Below are positions 48,867 to 57,578 of a stretch of DNA of 64,000 bases, piece by piece. The number at the start of each line of letters is the position of its first letter. The first letter of the stretch is position 1. The notes below the pieces were generated by a model. That model saw nothing but the letters and a program-made list of their open reading frames with translations, searched no databases and was not told where the DNA came from. The stretch comes from Methanobacteriota archaeon (GTDB taxonomy: Archaea; Thermoplasmatota; Poseidoniia; Poseidoniales; Thalassarchaeaceae): assembly GCA_014239955.1 (NCBI GenBank), contig JAAZXW010000009.1, forward strand, positions 1-64,000, written 5' to 3'. The position numbers and the translations under genes were made by a program.

Positions 48867-50867
48867 TCAATTGACGTTCGCGACCCTTTCTTGAATCTCA
48901 TTGTCCTTAGCAACTATCTGCTCCCAGAGAATCTCCGCCACGTCCTTGACATCCATGTCCGAACCTACTGCATCTAAGCCGTCTTTCACCATGATCGAAC
49001 AGAATGGGCAACCCACTGCAACAGTGTCGCAACCCGTCTCGGCCAACTCCTTGGCCCTAATCTCACTCACACGCTTGTCAGAATCCTCTTCCATCCACAT
49101 CTGAGCACCCCCGGCCCCACAGCAGAATGAATCGCGACCACTTCTCTCAGCCTCAACATCAACCCCTCCGATTACATCCCTCGGCTCATCTATGATGCCC
49201 CCTATCCTCCCCAGGTAGCAGGGGTCATGGAAGGTAATGCTCTGGCCATTCTTCTCCACCCGAGGCAAACTACCCTCCTCTTGCAATTTGGCCAATATCT
49301 CCGTATGGTGGAATACCTCCAACTCTTCGCCCCCATAATCGGCGTATTCCTTCCCCAGGGTGTGGAAGCAGTGTGGGCATGAGGCGATAATCCTCTTCAC
49401 CCCCAACTCCTGGAATGTCATCATGTTAGTCTCAGCTAGCATCTGGAACAGGTACTCGTTCCCCGCCCTACGCGCAGGATCTCCCGAGCATCCCTCTTGC
49501 ATCCCTAGGATCCCCACATCCAATCCAGCCTCCTTCAGGAGTGATATGGTCGACCTTGCAACCTTCTGATTTCGTTCATCGAAGCTAGCCGCACATCCAA
49601 CGAAGTAGATGTATTCCGCCGGTTCACCGATCTTGACATCTAGATCGGCAGCCCAGTCTGCCCTCTCGTGCTCGCCATACCCGTATGGGTTAGAGGCAGA
49701 CTCAATGTTCCCCATGGCAGTATTGAGAACATCGGGGTACTCCATTGTCTCCATCATGGCATTCCTTCGCAGATCCGTTAGCTTCGGCACGTGCTCTATG
49801 TAGAGGGGGCAGACGTCTACGCAAGCGTTGCATGTCGTGCATGCCCATACTGCTTCTTCGGTTATTCGCTGCATCATCGTCTCCTCTGGCGTTTCACCAG
49901 ACAGCAGAAGTGGGGCGTGCTCGTTTGCATAGTCCCTAACATCGTGAATAACTTGCATAGGGTTGAGCCCCTTGCCAGATGCATAGGCCGGGCAAACATC
50001 CTGGCACCTTGCACAGGATGTACAGGACCACCCATCGATTAGCTGCCTCCAGGTGTACTGGGTGTAACTACTAACGCCGAAGGAGTCGATGTCCAAGTCT
50101 TCGAGCGGAATTGCCCTCCCATCCTCTCCCATTGCAAGGGGTCGCATCTTGGCCACTGGTCCGGTGTCGTGGAAGAACACATTCGGAACGGCCATCACCA
50201 AGTGCATGTGCTTTGAAAGAGGGATTAGGAATAGGAAGGCTGAGATTGCCAGCATGTGTATCCAATAGGCCACTACAACCGTGCCGTCCGATAGCCCATA
50301 CTGGTTGAATTGGTGCCCTATCGGCTCCCATAATGCACTTGGTTCTTCTTTGGACTCAATCATGAATGATGTCGTCGTAATGGTGAAAATTAGTAATAAG
50401 ATTGCATTTCCTTCTAGTTGCGATTTCCCCTTGAGCTTCTCAGGGGTAAAAACGACTCGGCGAACGAGGGCTGAGACACATCCGATCAGTGCCATAGTGT
50501 AACCAAGCTCAACCATGCCGTTCCATGGGCCAACAATGAATCCCGGCAGCAACTCGCCAGAGAAGTAATTCGCCGTAGCAAGATCGAACATATCGGATGC
50601 GAGCATCAAGAACCCCCAGAACATCAGGACATGCATTGTCCCAGCGACCCTATCTCTGAGCACTTTCTTCTGTCCCAGCCACCCGACTATGAACTCCCTA
50701 ATCCTTGGGATCCAAGAGTCGAACCTAGAATCCGGTGAACCAATCAGAACCAGGCGCATGGCCTTCTGGACTTGGTAAGCGAAGAAGCCTATGGAAATGA
50801 TGGCTATAATCAGGAGAATCATCCAACCATCCAAGGGCCCGTAAGTTTGGAGAAGGGGGTGGATCAT
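48867..50867 (-). CDS. HdrD/FadF-like membrane Fe-S oxidoreductase (ETF:quinone type)
   Basis: A 666-residue protein. The first 250 residues hold five or so membrane helices of the NarI-type haem-b family. Two ferredoxin [4Fe-4S] motifs follow: CTSCARCQDVCP (about 282-293) and CTTCNACVDVCP (about 341-352). Two CCG domains finish it: CSGDPARRAGNEYLF with SCPHCFHTLG, and HDPCYLGR with CCGAGGAQMW and CPFC. This order matches FadF/EMO-like proteins that pass electrons from electron-transfer flavoprotein to quinone, and HdrE/HdrD fused. An acyl-CoA dehydrogenase gene is at 61547, which fits a fatty-acid or branched-acid oxidation role. ATG at 50867 is used; GTG at 50873 is an alternative. Confidence 0.88.
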   Translation of the reverse strand: MIHPLLQTYGPLDGWMILLIIAIISIGFFAYQVQKAMRLVLIGSPDSRFDSWIPRIREFIVGWLGQKKVLRDRVAGTMHVLMFWGFLMLASDMFDLATANYFSGELLPGFIVGPWNGMVELGYTMALIGCVSALVRRVVFTPEKLKGKSQLEGNAILLLIFTITTTSFMIESKEEPSALWEPIGHQFNQYGLSDGTVVVAYWIHMLAISAFLFLIPLSKHMHLVMAVPNVFFHDTGPVAKMRPLAMGEDGRAIPLEDLDIDSFGVSSYTQYTWRQLIDGWSCTSCARCQDVCPAYASGKGLNPMQVIHDVRDYANEHAPLLLSGETPEETMMQRITEEAVWACTTCNACVDVCPLYIEHVPKLTDLRRNAMMETMEYPDVLNTAMGNIESASNPYGYGEHERADWAADLDVKIGEPAEYIYFVGCAASFDERNQKVARSTISLLKEAGLDVGILGMQEGCSGDPARRAGNEYLFQMLAETNMMTFQELGVKRIIASCPHCFHTLGKEYADYGGEELEVFHHTEILAKLQEEGSLPRVEKNGQSITFHDPCYLGRIGGIIDEPRDVIGGVDVEAERSGRDSFCCGAGGAQMWMEEDSDKRVSEIRAKELAETGCDTVAVGCPFCSIMVKDGLDAVGSDMDVKDVAEILWEQIVAKDNEIQERVANVN

Positions 50868-50935
50868 TGGCACTCACCGGGGTATACCCCGGATACCTCG
50901 CCCACAAACAAGACCTTGAAACAACCGCTATTCAG

Positions 50936-50974
50936 GCCAACACTCATGTCCTAATGTTCCAGCCAACACTCATG
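50936..50974 (+). repeat. 13-base direct repeat ahead of mevalonate kinase
   Basis: GCCAACACTCATG occurs at 50936-50948 and again at 50962-50974, an offset of 26 bases. The second copy ends in the ATG proposed as the mevalonate kinase start. It looks like a short tandem duplication of the leader that could also duplicate a translation signal. Confidence 0.6.
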
Positions 50975-51943
50975 CCGAGTGCCTTTGCCCCGGGGAAATG
51001 TATTCTTTTTGGAGAGCATGCTGTGGTATTCGGGCATCCCGCCGTGGCTGTCGCAATCGACCAAGGGGTCAGGGTCAGTGTCGAAGAGTCCGACAAGTGG
51101 AAACTCGAAGGATCATCATTCGAGCCATCAAGGCACCCTCATATTTCCCACATAATACAGAATATCTTCCAGTATACGGGCCCACCACTTGATATTGATG
51201 TTGACAGCTCTCTATTCTCAGCCGCTGGAATGGGCTCATCCGCGGCTCTATCGAATGCTTTCGGGGCAGCAATGTACGCCTATCTGAATCCAGGTGAGAA
51301 ACTCGATGCCGTGAGGTTGGCAAAAATTGCCCATTCGGCCGAAGCAACCGCTCAGAAGGGACGGGCTAGTCCAACAGACACTGCAACCAGTGCTCTCGGA
51401 GGGTGCGTTGTGGTTTCCGGAAGAGCAGTACCGGGAACGAGACACGTTTTCGATACCAGTTTGGAAACTCCCGAGGGCTCCAGGGAGTGGGCAATCAATG
51501 TCGTTGACATCCCTCCTGGGTTCGGTGATGCATGGCTCGTAATTGGATACTCGGGAATTGGCTCTCCAACGGGGAGGATGGTTGCCAAGGTTGCTAAGCT
51601 AATTTCTGAGGTTCCGGATATGATGGCGGAAATGGAAGCAATTGCCAATATAACAAGGGCTGGTTTAGTCGCCCTATCCGCTGGCAACCTAGAGGGCCTG
51701 GGGATGGCCATGGATGCTTGTCACGATAGTCTAAGGAAATTGAAAGTCAGTAGCAAAAAGCTCGATCGAATGGTCAGCGCAGCAAGACCCCATTCACTAG
51801 GTGCAAAACTGACTGGGGCTGGCGGCGGCGGTTGTATGGTTGCCCTCACGCATGAACCAACTAGGGTGTCTGAGGCGATTGAAGTGGCCGGAGGGGTGCC
51901 ACTATCGACTAGACTGGGCGCAGAAGGAGTCAGATTTCTATGA
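50972..51943 (+). CDS. mvk: mevalonate kinase
   Basis: A 323-residue GHMP kinase of the mevalonate pathway, which supplies isoprenoids for archaeal lipids. The first motif is APGKCILFGEHAVVFGHPAVA (in part; about 4-22), the ATP motif is SAAGMGSSAALSNAFG (about 83-98), and the third motif is GAGGGGCMVAL (about 287-297). ATG at 50972 gives the canonical MPSAFAPGKCILFGEH start; ATG at 50954 would add six residues. The frame is open back to 50867, but that part overlaps the divergent oxidoreductase. Phosphomevalonate steps are not encoded in this window. Confidence 0.95.
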   Translation: MPSAFAPGKCILFGEHAVVFGHPAVAVAIDQGVRVSVEESDKWKLEGSSFEPSRHPHISHIIQNIFQYTGPPLDIDVDSSLFSAAGMGSSAALSNAFGAAMYAYLNPGEKLDAVRLAKIAHSAEATAQKGRASPTDTATSALGGCVVVSGRAVPGTRHVFDTSLETPEGSREWAINVVDIPPGFGDAWLVIGYSGIGSPTGRMVAKVAKLISEVPDMMAEMEAIANITRAGLVALSAGNLEGLGMAMDACHDSLRKLKVSSKKLDRMVSAARPHSLGAKLTGAGGGGCMVALTHEPTRVSEAIEVAGGVPLSTRLGAEGVRFL

Positions 51944-51982
51944 CTCATCCTTCAGAAAATAGGACGTAGGAAGACCTCTTTG

Positions 51983-52002
51983 TTTATATTATCATTTATA
52001 AG
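51983..52002 (+). promoter_or_regulatory. two TATA-like boxes before tbp
   Basis: TTTATATT (51983-51990) and TTTATAAG (51995-52002) lie 37 and 26 bases (centres) before the ATG at 52024. The nearer one predicts a leaderless start, the farther one a leader of about 10 bases. A pair of TATA boxes ahead of the TATA-binding protein gene would allow self-regulation; that is inference. Confidence 0.5.
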
Positions 52003-52023
52003 AGGGTAGACAGCCGACAACCT

Positions 52024-52737
52024 ATGCTCAGCGACGAAGAAAGACTCACCGTAGTCAATGTAGTAGCCTCTACCAGAGTAGCGGAGGAACTGGACCTCCC
52101 GGACATAGCCATCCAGTTGAACTGTGAATATGAACCAGAACAGTTCCCGGGAGTGGTCTATAGGGTCGTGGAGCCAAAACTAGCCATCCTGATGTTCAGG
52201 TCCGGTAGGGCTGTTTGCACTGGGGGTAAGAACGAGGACAATATCCAGACAGGAATCGAGAGAATGATTGGTGATCTCAGAAATGCGGGCATTGAAACAT
52301 GGGAATTGGATGACGTTGAGATAGAAGTCCAGAACATGGTTGCAACCTACTCACTTTTCTATCCCGAGGACTATGGCGCAGTCGCGAGAATGGATGATAT
52401 CAATACCAAGGTCATAGATGAAGATGGGGGGATCAGGGCAGCCACTGACGAGGAAGTAGAGAATGAGGACTCACGAATTAGGGGAATCCTAGAGGGAGAG
52501 CCACTAGCAGCACTGCCAAGGAAACTCAATCTGAACAACCTGACCTTCCACCTGCCCTTCGACAAGGTCGAATACGAGCCCGAGCAGTTTCCGGGGCTGA
52601 TTTACAGGCTCGATTACCCAAAAGTGGTCTGCTTGATCTTCGGTAGCGGCAAGATGGTGATTACCGGTGCGAGACACAAGGACGAGATTCTCGAGGCCGT
52701 CGAGCAGATTAAAGACGAACTAGCCGACTTACTATAG
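52024..52737 (+). CDS. tbp: TATA-box-binding protein with an acidic insertion
   Basis: A 237-residue TBP, longer than the usual 180-200 of archaea. Repeat one covers about residues 8-90 (TVVNVVASTRVAEELDLP; YEPEQFPGVVYRV; GRAVCTGGKNEDN). Repeat two covers about 99-237 (EIEVQNMVATYSLF; YEPEQFPGLIYRL; GSGKMVITGARHKDEILEAVEQI in part). Between the first strand of repeat two and its helix (about residues 113-166) is an insertion of about 50 mostly acidic residues (DEDGG, TDEEVENEDS, EGEP). The rest of repeat two is intact, so DNA binding is likely kept. The insertion could contact another factor. Two TATA-like boxes precede it. No TFB gene is in the window. Confidence 0.95.
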   Translation: MLSDEERLTVVNVVASTRVAEELDLPDIAIQLNCEYEPEQFPGVVYRVVEPKLAILMFRSGRAVCTGGKNEDNIQTGIERMIGDLRNAGIETWELDDVEIEVQNMVATYSLFYPEDYGAVARMDDINTKVIDEDGGIRAATDEEVENEDSRIRGILEGEPLAALPRKLNLNNLTFHLPFDKVEYEPEQFPGLIYRLDYPKVVCLIFGSGKMVITGARHKDEILEAVEQIKDELADLL

Positions 52738-52779
52738 TCTTTGAACCAACGTTATTGAGCAGACCGGCATGCGAATGCC

Positions 52780-55700
52780 ATGCGCCCGGCCTCCTATGCC
52801 ATGCTGATGGTAGCTGCTCTGGCGTTTGCTCCAATTGCTTGTTCTCTGACCGTGGCCGATCTTTCCTACCATCATCCTGATTCAGGAGATGTATCGGTGC
52901 AGACCAGGACTACGGGTACTGCCGATGTTCCAGACTGGCGAGTTAATGACAACTGGATGTATGACGGATATCTCGATGTGGCGGATTTCGTAGCGGATTC
53001 CGGCGTCTCTACGAACGTTGAGACTCTGGAGGGATCCCTTGACAGAACCGTTTCTGACATCTACCTGTCCGACATTGATGGGGATGAAACCCTTGTCTAC
53101 GAAGTTGAATCAGTCGGTGCTTACGAGTCAGACGGTGCAATTGAGATCGATGGGACCGATGGATGCCTCTACGTTGATATGCAGACAACAGAGATAATCA
53201 GAGTTTCAGACTTGGCTACTTACTCCCAGGATGTCACGATTGACGTATACTTCGACCCGCTATTCTTCACAAGTTGTTCCTCTTGGCTTAGGCAGGATAT
53301 CGGTGTACTGAGTGTGGAGAACACATTCGAACCCCCTCTGGAGAACTACGATTTCCCCCTCTCGGTCGGGGAGACATGGGGTATGGACTACGACCAGGAT
53401 ACGGAATACAGCGGTTCTAGTAATTACGTTGACATCCCGGACGACACGAGCGATTCCAACTCAACCAGCTGGGCAGTAGTGAGCCAAGGAAACTCCGGAG
53501 TCGCGTATCCCGGTTGCTACCAGTCATTCAACGTGACAGCCTATGACTCGGATGGGGACGAGATGGGATACAACTGGTACTGCCCATCCATCCGTGGCGA
53601 AGTGAAGAGCTCAATCGAACAGGCATTCGGTTTCTTAGCAGTACACGAGCTAGTTAGCTACCAACCAGTCTCGAGAGGGAAGGAGATTTCGATAGACGTC
53701 GAATACCCACTCTCTCCCACTGACATAGAGATATCCGCATGGATCAACGTCACAGATCAAGGCCAAGGGGTGGCGGAACAGGATCTTCAGTTCCGATACG
53801 AGTCCGAGCAGCAAACCCAGAATTTCACTACCGATGAAAACGGCTCCTACCACCTGGTCTTCAACTCGGGAGGTAATCCCGATGACACCTACGGTGCCGG
53901 AGAGCTAGGTAGTCACGGACTGATAGCATGGACGCATCTGGGGGGCAAGATCCTCGGAACAAAGTCACTAGTGATCGACACCGAAGTCCACGAGATTGAT
54001 CTGGTCACCAGATCATCAGCAGTAACGGTTCAGAGGCTCAGGCCATCCACCGGGAACGAAGTTACTCTCCACTCATCCATCGGATTCACGGCCATATCGG
54101 GAGACATTCTGAGTTTCTCTATCCCAGTATTGAACCGAGGCCTAATCCAATCTCCATACTCCACCATTGTCGTCACCGCTCCCGATGGATCAGAGGTATC
54201 AGGCACTGTCCCTCCACTCGACAGCCTCCAGGAGTCCAGGGTAGCCGTGAACTGGACCGTACCCGAATCACAACCATATGGCAATGTCTACTTGTTCTTC
54301 GAGGTAGATCCTCAGGAGGAGATCCCCCAGGATGGGAACCGTTCTAACAACCAGGGCTCTTTCGTCCTCTACGTCGGGGGCCTCCCAATCGCCGACCTCT
54401 CAATCTCCAACGAGGTCCTCACTCACGAAACCGTGACTCTGGACGCCAGCTCTTCTCACGACTCAGATGGTGGTGACGTGGGCTGCGAGTTCAACATCGA
54501 AAAGGTCGATGGAACCACTGTAGCGGTCATCGATGATGACTGCATTGTCAATTGGTCATGGGCTGATGATGGGGTCTTCACGGTCACAGTCCTCGTTACA
54601 GACGGTGAGAGCGACGAATCCTCGACATATTCAACGGTGTCCGTGCAGAACCGCCCTCCGGTGGTGACTCTTGGTTCAGACGAGGGAGAGGTAGTGGTCA
54701 CCAACCCCATAACGTTCGCTGTGATAGATAGCAGTGACAATGATACTAGGAATCCATCCTCACCAGTGGAAATACTCTGGGGTGCAGAGTGCTCCGAGGG
54801 TCAGGTCGGCCAGTCGTGCACTGTAATACCCATGGTAGAGGGAAACCTGACCATTGGCGTCCTGGCAACGGACGATGACGGTGCCACTACCTATGTCCAA
54901 CACTCTGTGCAAGTCACAAATATCGCACCTTCCAATCCTGTTGCAGAACTATATCTCGGCGAGGAGAGGCTCTTCCCCGACAGCCGAGGAGTATTCACTG
55001 TCAACGAGGGCGACGAGATTACATTCTGGGGTCAGGCAGATGACTCGTCAAACGACATCGATACGCTGGTTCACGTATGGAAACCCGATGCCGAGCACTA
55101 CCCAGAGAGAAACTCAACCAGTACAGGTGGTAGGAGCACACTTTCGGGAGTCTCATACAACTCATCCGGAATGCACCTTGCGACTCTGCAGGTCTTCGAC
55201 GACGATGGAGAGGAAACTGAAATCCTGATCGTACCAATCCAAGTAGTCAACGTTATTCCGGAGATTTATCCTATGTCGACCATCCTCGGCGATCTTGAGG
55301 AGGACGAAGAGTTCGCAATCACTCCAGTGGTATCGGACACTGGTAATGACTCCGAAACCCTCGTCCACTGCTTCGACCTCGATCCCTCTGCCGACACTGA
55401 CTCGGACGGGGTCGTGGGAAATGACTGCGACGTTCAGTCCAGTGCCCTCGTCCACTCGTGGCCCGACTCGTCTTCAGCCCCAGACTCGATAATATTCCAC
55501 GTCACAGATGATGACGGAGCAACGGACTCGATATCGTTCTCTTTCGTCGTCGTCAACTCCCCTCCAGAGGCCTTTGCCTCGGCCAGCATTTCCAACCCTA
55601 CAGAAGGAGACACGATCACCCTCTCAGCCAACGGGACGATCGACTCACAGGCTGATATGGATTCCCTGGAATTCCACTGGGACATCGATATCACCGTCGA

Positions 55701-56247
55701 CTCAAACGGGGACGGCAACCCTGCCAACGATGTCGATTACACTGGTAGGTGGATCGAGTTCTCCTATGACTCCGGGGGATCGAAGAAGGCACAGCTAACT
55801 GTACTGGATGATAGCTCCAGCCACTCATTTACCATGAATCTGGAGGTGGCCGAGAAACCAGCCACCATCTCTGGATCCATCCAATCCAATCTGTGGGTCA
55901 TCATTTTCGCTCTAGCAGCAATCTTGTTGGTCGCATGGTCCGTCATGAGAGCCACTGGGAACGAGTCTAGCAAGACGCCAAAGGGGCCAGAGGCGATGGA
56001 CATTGATGCGGCATTCGACGATCCCGGAGAATCATTGGAATGGACTAGTCCTTTCGAAGCAAATCCCGAGACAACACGCCATCGAGAGGATGCCATGATG
56101 TTGGAAGGATTGGACGAGGTTCTCGATGAACTCACTGGTAACAAGCCAGAAACGACCCCATCACCTGAGTTGCCTCCGGCACCGAGCATTGACGAATCAA
56201 TAGCCACTCTGAACCCCGAAGACATCGAAGCACTCTTTGAGGAGTAG
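52780..56247 (+). CDS. large surface protein with CARDB and PKD-like domains and cytoplasmic tail
   Basis: A 1155-residue protein. It has a signal peptide (MRPASYAMLMVAALAFAPIA), an N-terminal beta-rich region of about 290 residues, a carboxypeptidase-regulatory-like region (about 305-410), a CARDB-like domain (about 420-530), and then four or five Ig/PKD-like repeats (about 530-1030) with NRPPVVTLGS, DDDGATTYVQ, FDDDGEE and DDDGATDS turns. A membrane helix is near 1032-1050 and an acidic cytoplasmic tail of about 105 residues ends in EDIEALFEE. It is rich in Asp and Ser, as in secreted archaeal proteins. It is probably an S-layer-associated or adhesive surface protein. Codon use looks like the neighbours. 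ATG at 52780 is used. Confidence 0.85.
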   Translation: MRPASYAMLMVAALAFAPIACSLTVADLSYHHPDSGDVSVQTRTTGTADVPDWRVNDNWMYDGYLDVADFVADSGVSTNVETLEGSLDRTVSDIYLSDIDGDETLVYEVESVGAYESDGAIEIDGTDGCLYVDMQTTEIIRVSDLATYSQDVTIDVYFDPLFFTSCSSWLRQDIGVLSVENTFEPPLENYDFPLSVGETWGMDYDQDTEYSGSSNYVDIPDDTSDSNSTSWAVVSQGNSGVAYPGCYQSFNVTAYDSDGDEMGYNWYCPSIRGEVKSSIEQAFGFLAVHELVSYQPVSRGKEISIDVEYPLSPTDIEISAWINVTDQGQGVAEQDLQFRYESEQQTQNFTTDENGSYHLVFNSGGNPDDTYGAGELGSHGLIAWTHLGGKILGTKSLVIDTEVHEIDLVTRSSAVTVQRLRPSTGNEVTLHSSIGFTAISGDILSFSIPVLNRGLIQSPYSTIVVTAPDGSEVSGTVPPLDSLQESRVAVNWTVPESQPYGNVYLFFEVDPQEEIPQDGNRSNNQGSFVLYVGGLPIADLSISNEVLTHETVTLDASSSHDSDGGDVGCEFNIEKVDGTTVAVIDDDCIVNWSWADDGVFTVTVLVTDGESDESSTYSTVSVQNRPPVVTLGSDEGEVVVTNPITFAVIDSSDNDTRNPSSPVEILWGAECSEGQVGQSCTVIPMVEGNLTIGVLATDDDGATTYVQHSVQVTNIAPSNPVAELYLGEERLFPDSRGVFTVNEGDEITFWGQADDSSNDIDTLVHVWKPDAEHYPERNSTSTGGRSTLSGVSYNSSGMHLATLQVFDDDGEETEILIVPIQVVNVIPEIYPMSTILGDLEEDEEFAITPVVSDTGNDSETLVHCFDLDPSADTDSDGVVGNDCDVQSSALVHSWPDSSSAPDSIIFHVTDDDGATDSISFSFVVVNSPPEAFASASISNPTEGDTITLSANGTIDSQADMDSLEFHWDIDITVDSNGDGNPANDVDYTGRWIEFSYDSGGSKKAQLTVLDDSSSHSFTMNLEVAEKPATISGSIQSNLWVIIFALAAILLVAWSVMRATGNESSKTPKGPEAMDIDAAFDDPGESLEWTSPFEANPETTRHREDAMMLEGLDEVLDELTGNKPETTPSPELPPAPSIDESIATLNPEDIEALFEE

Positions 56248-56261
56248 TTCTCGGGCCGCCC

Positions 56262-56732
56262 GTGGTCAATCTCTTCCGGCTTCTCGGACTCCCCAATCCA
56301 AACACGACTCCAAAGGTCAGGCCAGGGGTGGGGGTTGGTACGACTGAACCAGGGCCCAATGCCGGTAACCGGTTCCATGACCTCGGCGAGTCCAGGTGGT
56401 CGGAAAGGACGGAGAGGGTCACAGAGAGGCCATCCCGGAGGGTGATTTACATGGAACCAGATGGACTCCACAGACTCCAGTTGGATGGAATTGAGGGGAA
56501 CCTCTCCATGGGGGACATGGTGATTATCGATCTCAAATCACTCAATCACATGCCTAGCCAGCAATCCGTATGCTCTAGGAGGACCCAGAACCTAGGGGAT
56601 CAGACAAATCTCCCTGTTTTCGCCCTCAACGAGGATGACTCGCTCCTGATGATCGCAGGTGCAAAGATGAGGGTCGACACTCACAAGCATAGACTCGGCT
56701 CGCCCGCATTAGACCGCGCTATCGACAACTAA
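56262..56732 (+). CDS. hypothetical protein
   Basis: A frame of 156 residues from GTG at 56262; an ATG at 56451 would give 93 residues. The N-terminal 60 residues are Pro/Arg-rich and not obviously folded. The C-terminal 90 (MEPDGLHRLQLDGIEGNL, NEDDSLLMIAGAKMRVDTH) look like a small beta domain, with no recognised family. It follows the surface protein after 14 bases, so it may be co-transcribed. The opposite strand has a comparable ORF that I treat as a shadow. Confidence is limited because there is no homology signal. Confidence 0.5.
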   Translation: MVNLFRLLGLPNPNTTPKVRPGVGVGTTEPGPNAGNRFHDLGESRWSERTERVTERPSRRVIYMEPDGLHRLQLDGIEGNLSMGDMVIIDLKSLNHMPSQQSVCSRRTQNLGDQTNLPVFALNEDDSLLMIAGAKMRVDTHKHRLGSPALDRAIDN

Positions 56733-56747
56733 TTCCTAAATCAGGAT

Positions 56748-56951
56748 TCATTCCTCTTCCAACCAAGAATCAAGGTCGCCATTGGAGACCTCCATTACTG
56801 AATGCTCAGTGAAATCCCGGTATGCGACCCATCTGGATATTTCTTCTTCCCCTTCCCCTCTGTCTCTCTTCCTGCCAATCGAGTCATTCGCGTATCTGAC
56901 GCATTGCTTGAGGAATGAAGCAACCAGATTTCGTCGCTCTTCTATGCTCAT
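56748..56951 (-). CDS. small acidic/basic helical protein, unknown
   Basis: A 67-residue protein (MSIEERRNLVASFLKQC..., then GRKRDRGEGEEEISRW and VSNGDLDSWLEEE). It is charged and largely helical, with no membrane segment. ATG at 56951 is one base past the stop of the peroxiredoxin gene (56953-56955), so the two are likely co-translated; a TTG at 56960 would add three residues. No family is recognised. It may be an accessory to the peroxiredoxin, or unrelated. Confidence 0.6.
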   Translation of the reverse strand: MSIEERRNLVASFLKQCVRYANDSIGRKRDRGEGEEEISRWVAYRDFTEHSVMEVSNGDLDSWLEEE

Positions 56952-56952
56952 A

Positions 56953-57432
56953 TCATCCAACCTTCAGAGCCTCAACCAGCGAGTCCACGTGACCCTTCGC
57001 CTTAACACCGTATCCAGCCCAGGATATCTTTCCGTCCGACTCGATTGCGAACGTCGATCTGAGAGTCCCCATGTACGTCTTGCCGTACATGTTCTTCTCT
57101 CTCCAAGTGCCATATGACTCGTGAAGCGCAGCTTCCTCGTCAATGATTAGGTCAAATGGCAACTCGTGCTTGTCAATGAACTTCTGATGGGACTTGGCAC
57201 CGTCTGTAGAGACTCCGACGACCTTCCAACCGCTCCCTTCGAACCTGCTGAAGCTATCCCTGAAGTCACAGGCTTGTGTGGTACATCCAGGGGTGTTGTC
57301 TCTGGGGTAGAAGTACAGAATAACCCCCTTCCCAGAGGAGAGAATCTCAGAAAGTGAGATCTTCGACCCATCAGTAATCTCGGCCTCGAAGTCAGGTGCC
57401 TTGTCTCCAACTGCTAGTTCTACTGTTGACAT
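56953..57432 (-). CDS. bcp: peroxiredoxin, Bcp/PrxQ type
   Basis: A 159-residue thioredoxin-fold peroxidase that reduces hydrogen peroxide and organic hydroperoxides. The catalytic block is YPRDNTPGCTTQACDFRDSF (in part); the peroxidatic Cys in PGCTTQAC and a second Cys five residues on form the intramolecular pair of the PrxQ class. Later FDLIIDEEAALHESYGTW and GTLRSTFAIESDGKI are normal. It would use thioredoxin or glutaredoxin as reductant; both types of partner are encoded nearby. ATG at 57432. A TTATAT stretch near 57476-57484 on this strand may be its promoter. Confidence 0.95.
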   Translation of the reverse strand: MSTVELAVGDKAPDFEAEITDGSKISLSEILSSGKGVILYFYPRDNTPGCTTQACDFRDSFSRFEGSGWKVVGVSTDGAKSHQKFIDKHELPFDLIIDEEAALHESYGTWREKNMYGKTYMGTLRSTFAIESDGKISWAGYGVKAKGHVDSLVEALKVG

Positions 57433-57578
57433 GTAATCGCGTGTCGAACCAGACTCATGAAGGCTGCCATCACTCGATATAAGATTTCAGAGTGACCGAT
57501 GCGGGTATTGATGGGGGTTCGCTGAAACCGAAGCAGGATTTGGCCTCAAATCCTCTCTTTTCACCCAGATCATCCCCT

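Noticed and set aside
55764-56471. 235-residue minus-strand ORF over the end of the surface protein gene
   Set aside because: It overlaps the conserved membrane helix and tail of the surface protein and part of the 56262 frame, and its composition (Ser/Pro-rich) is typical of a shadow.
57433-57578. 146-base gap between peroxiredoxin and nth, inspected for tRNA or small ORF
   Set aside because: No cloverleaf or T-loop is present, and the frames are shorter than 35 codons with no start context.
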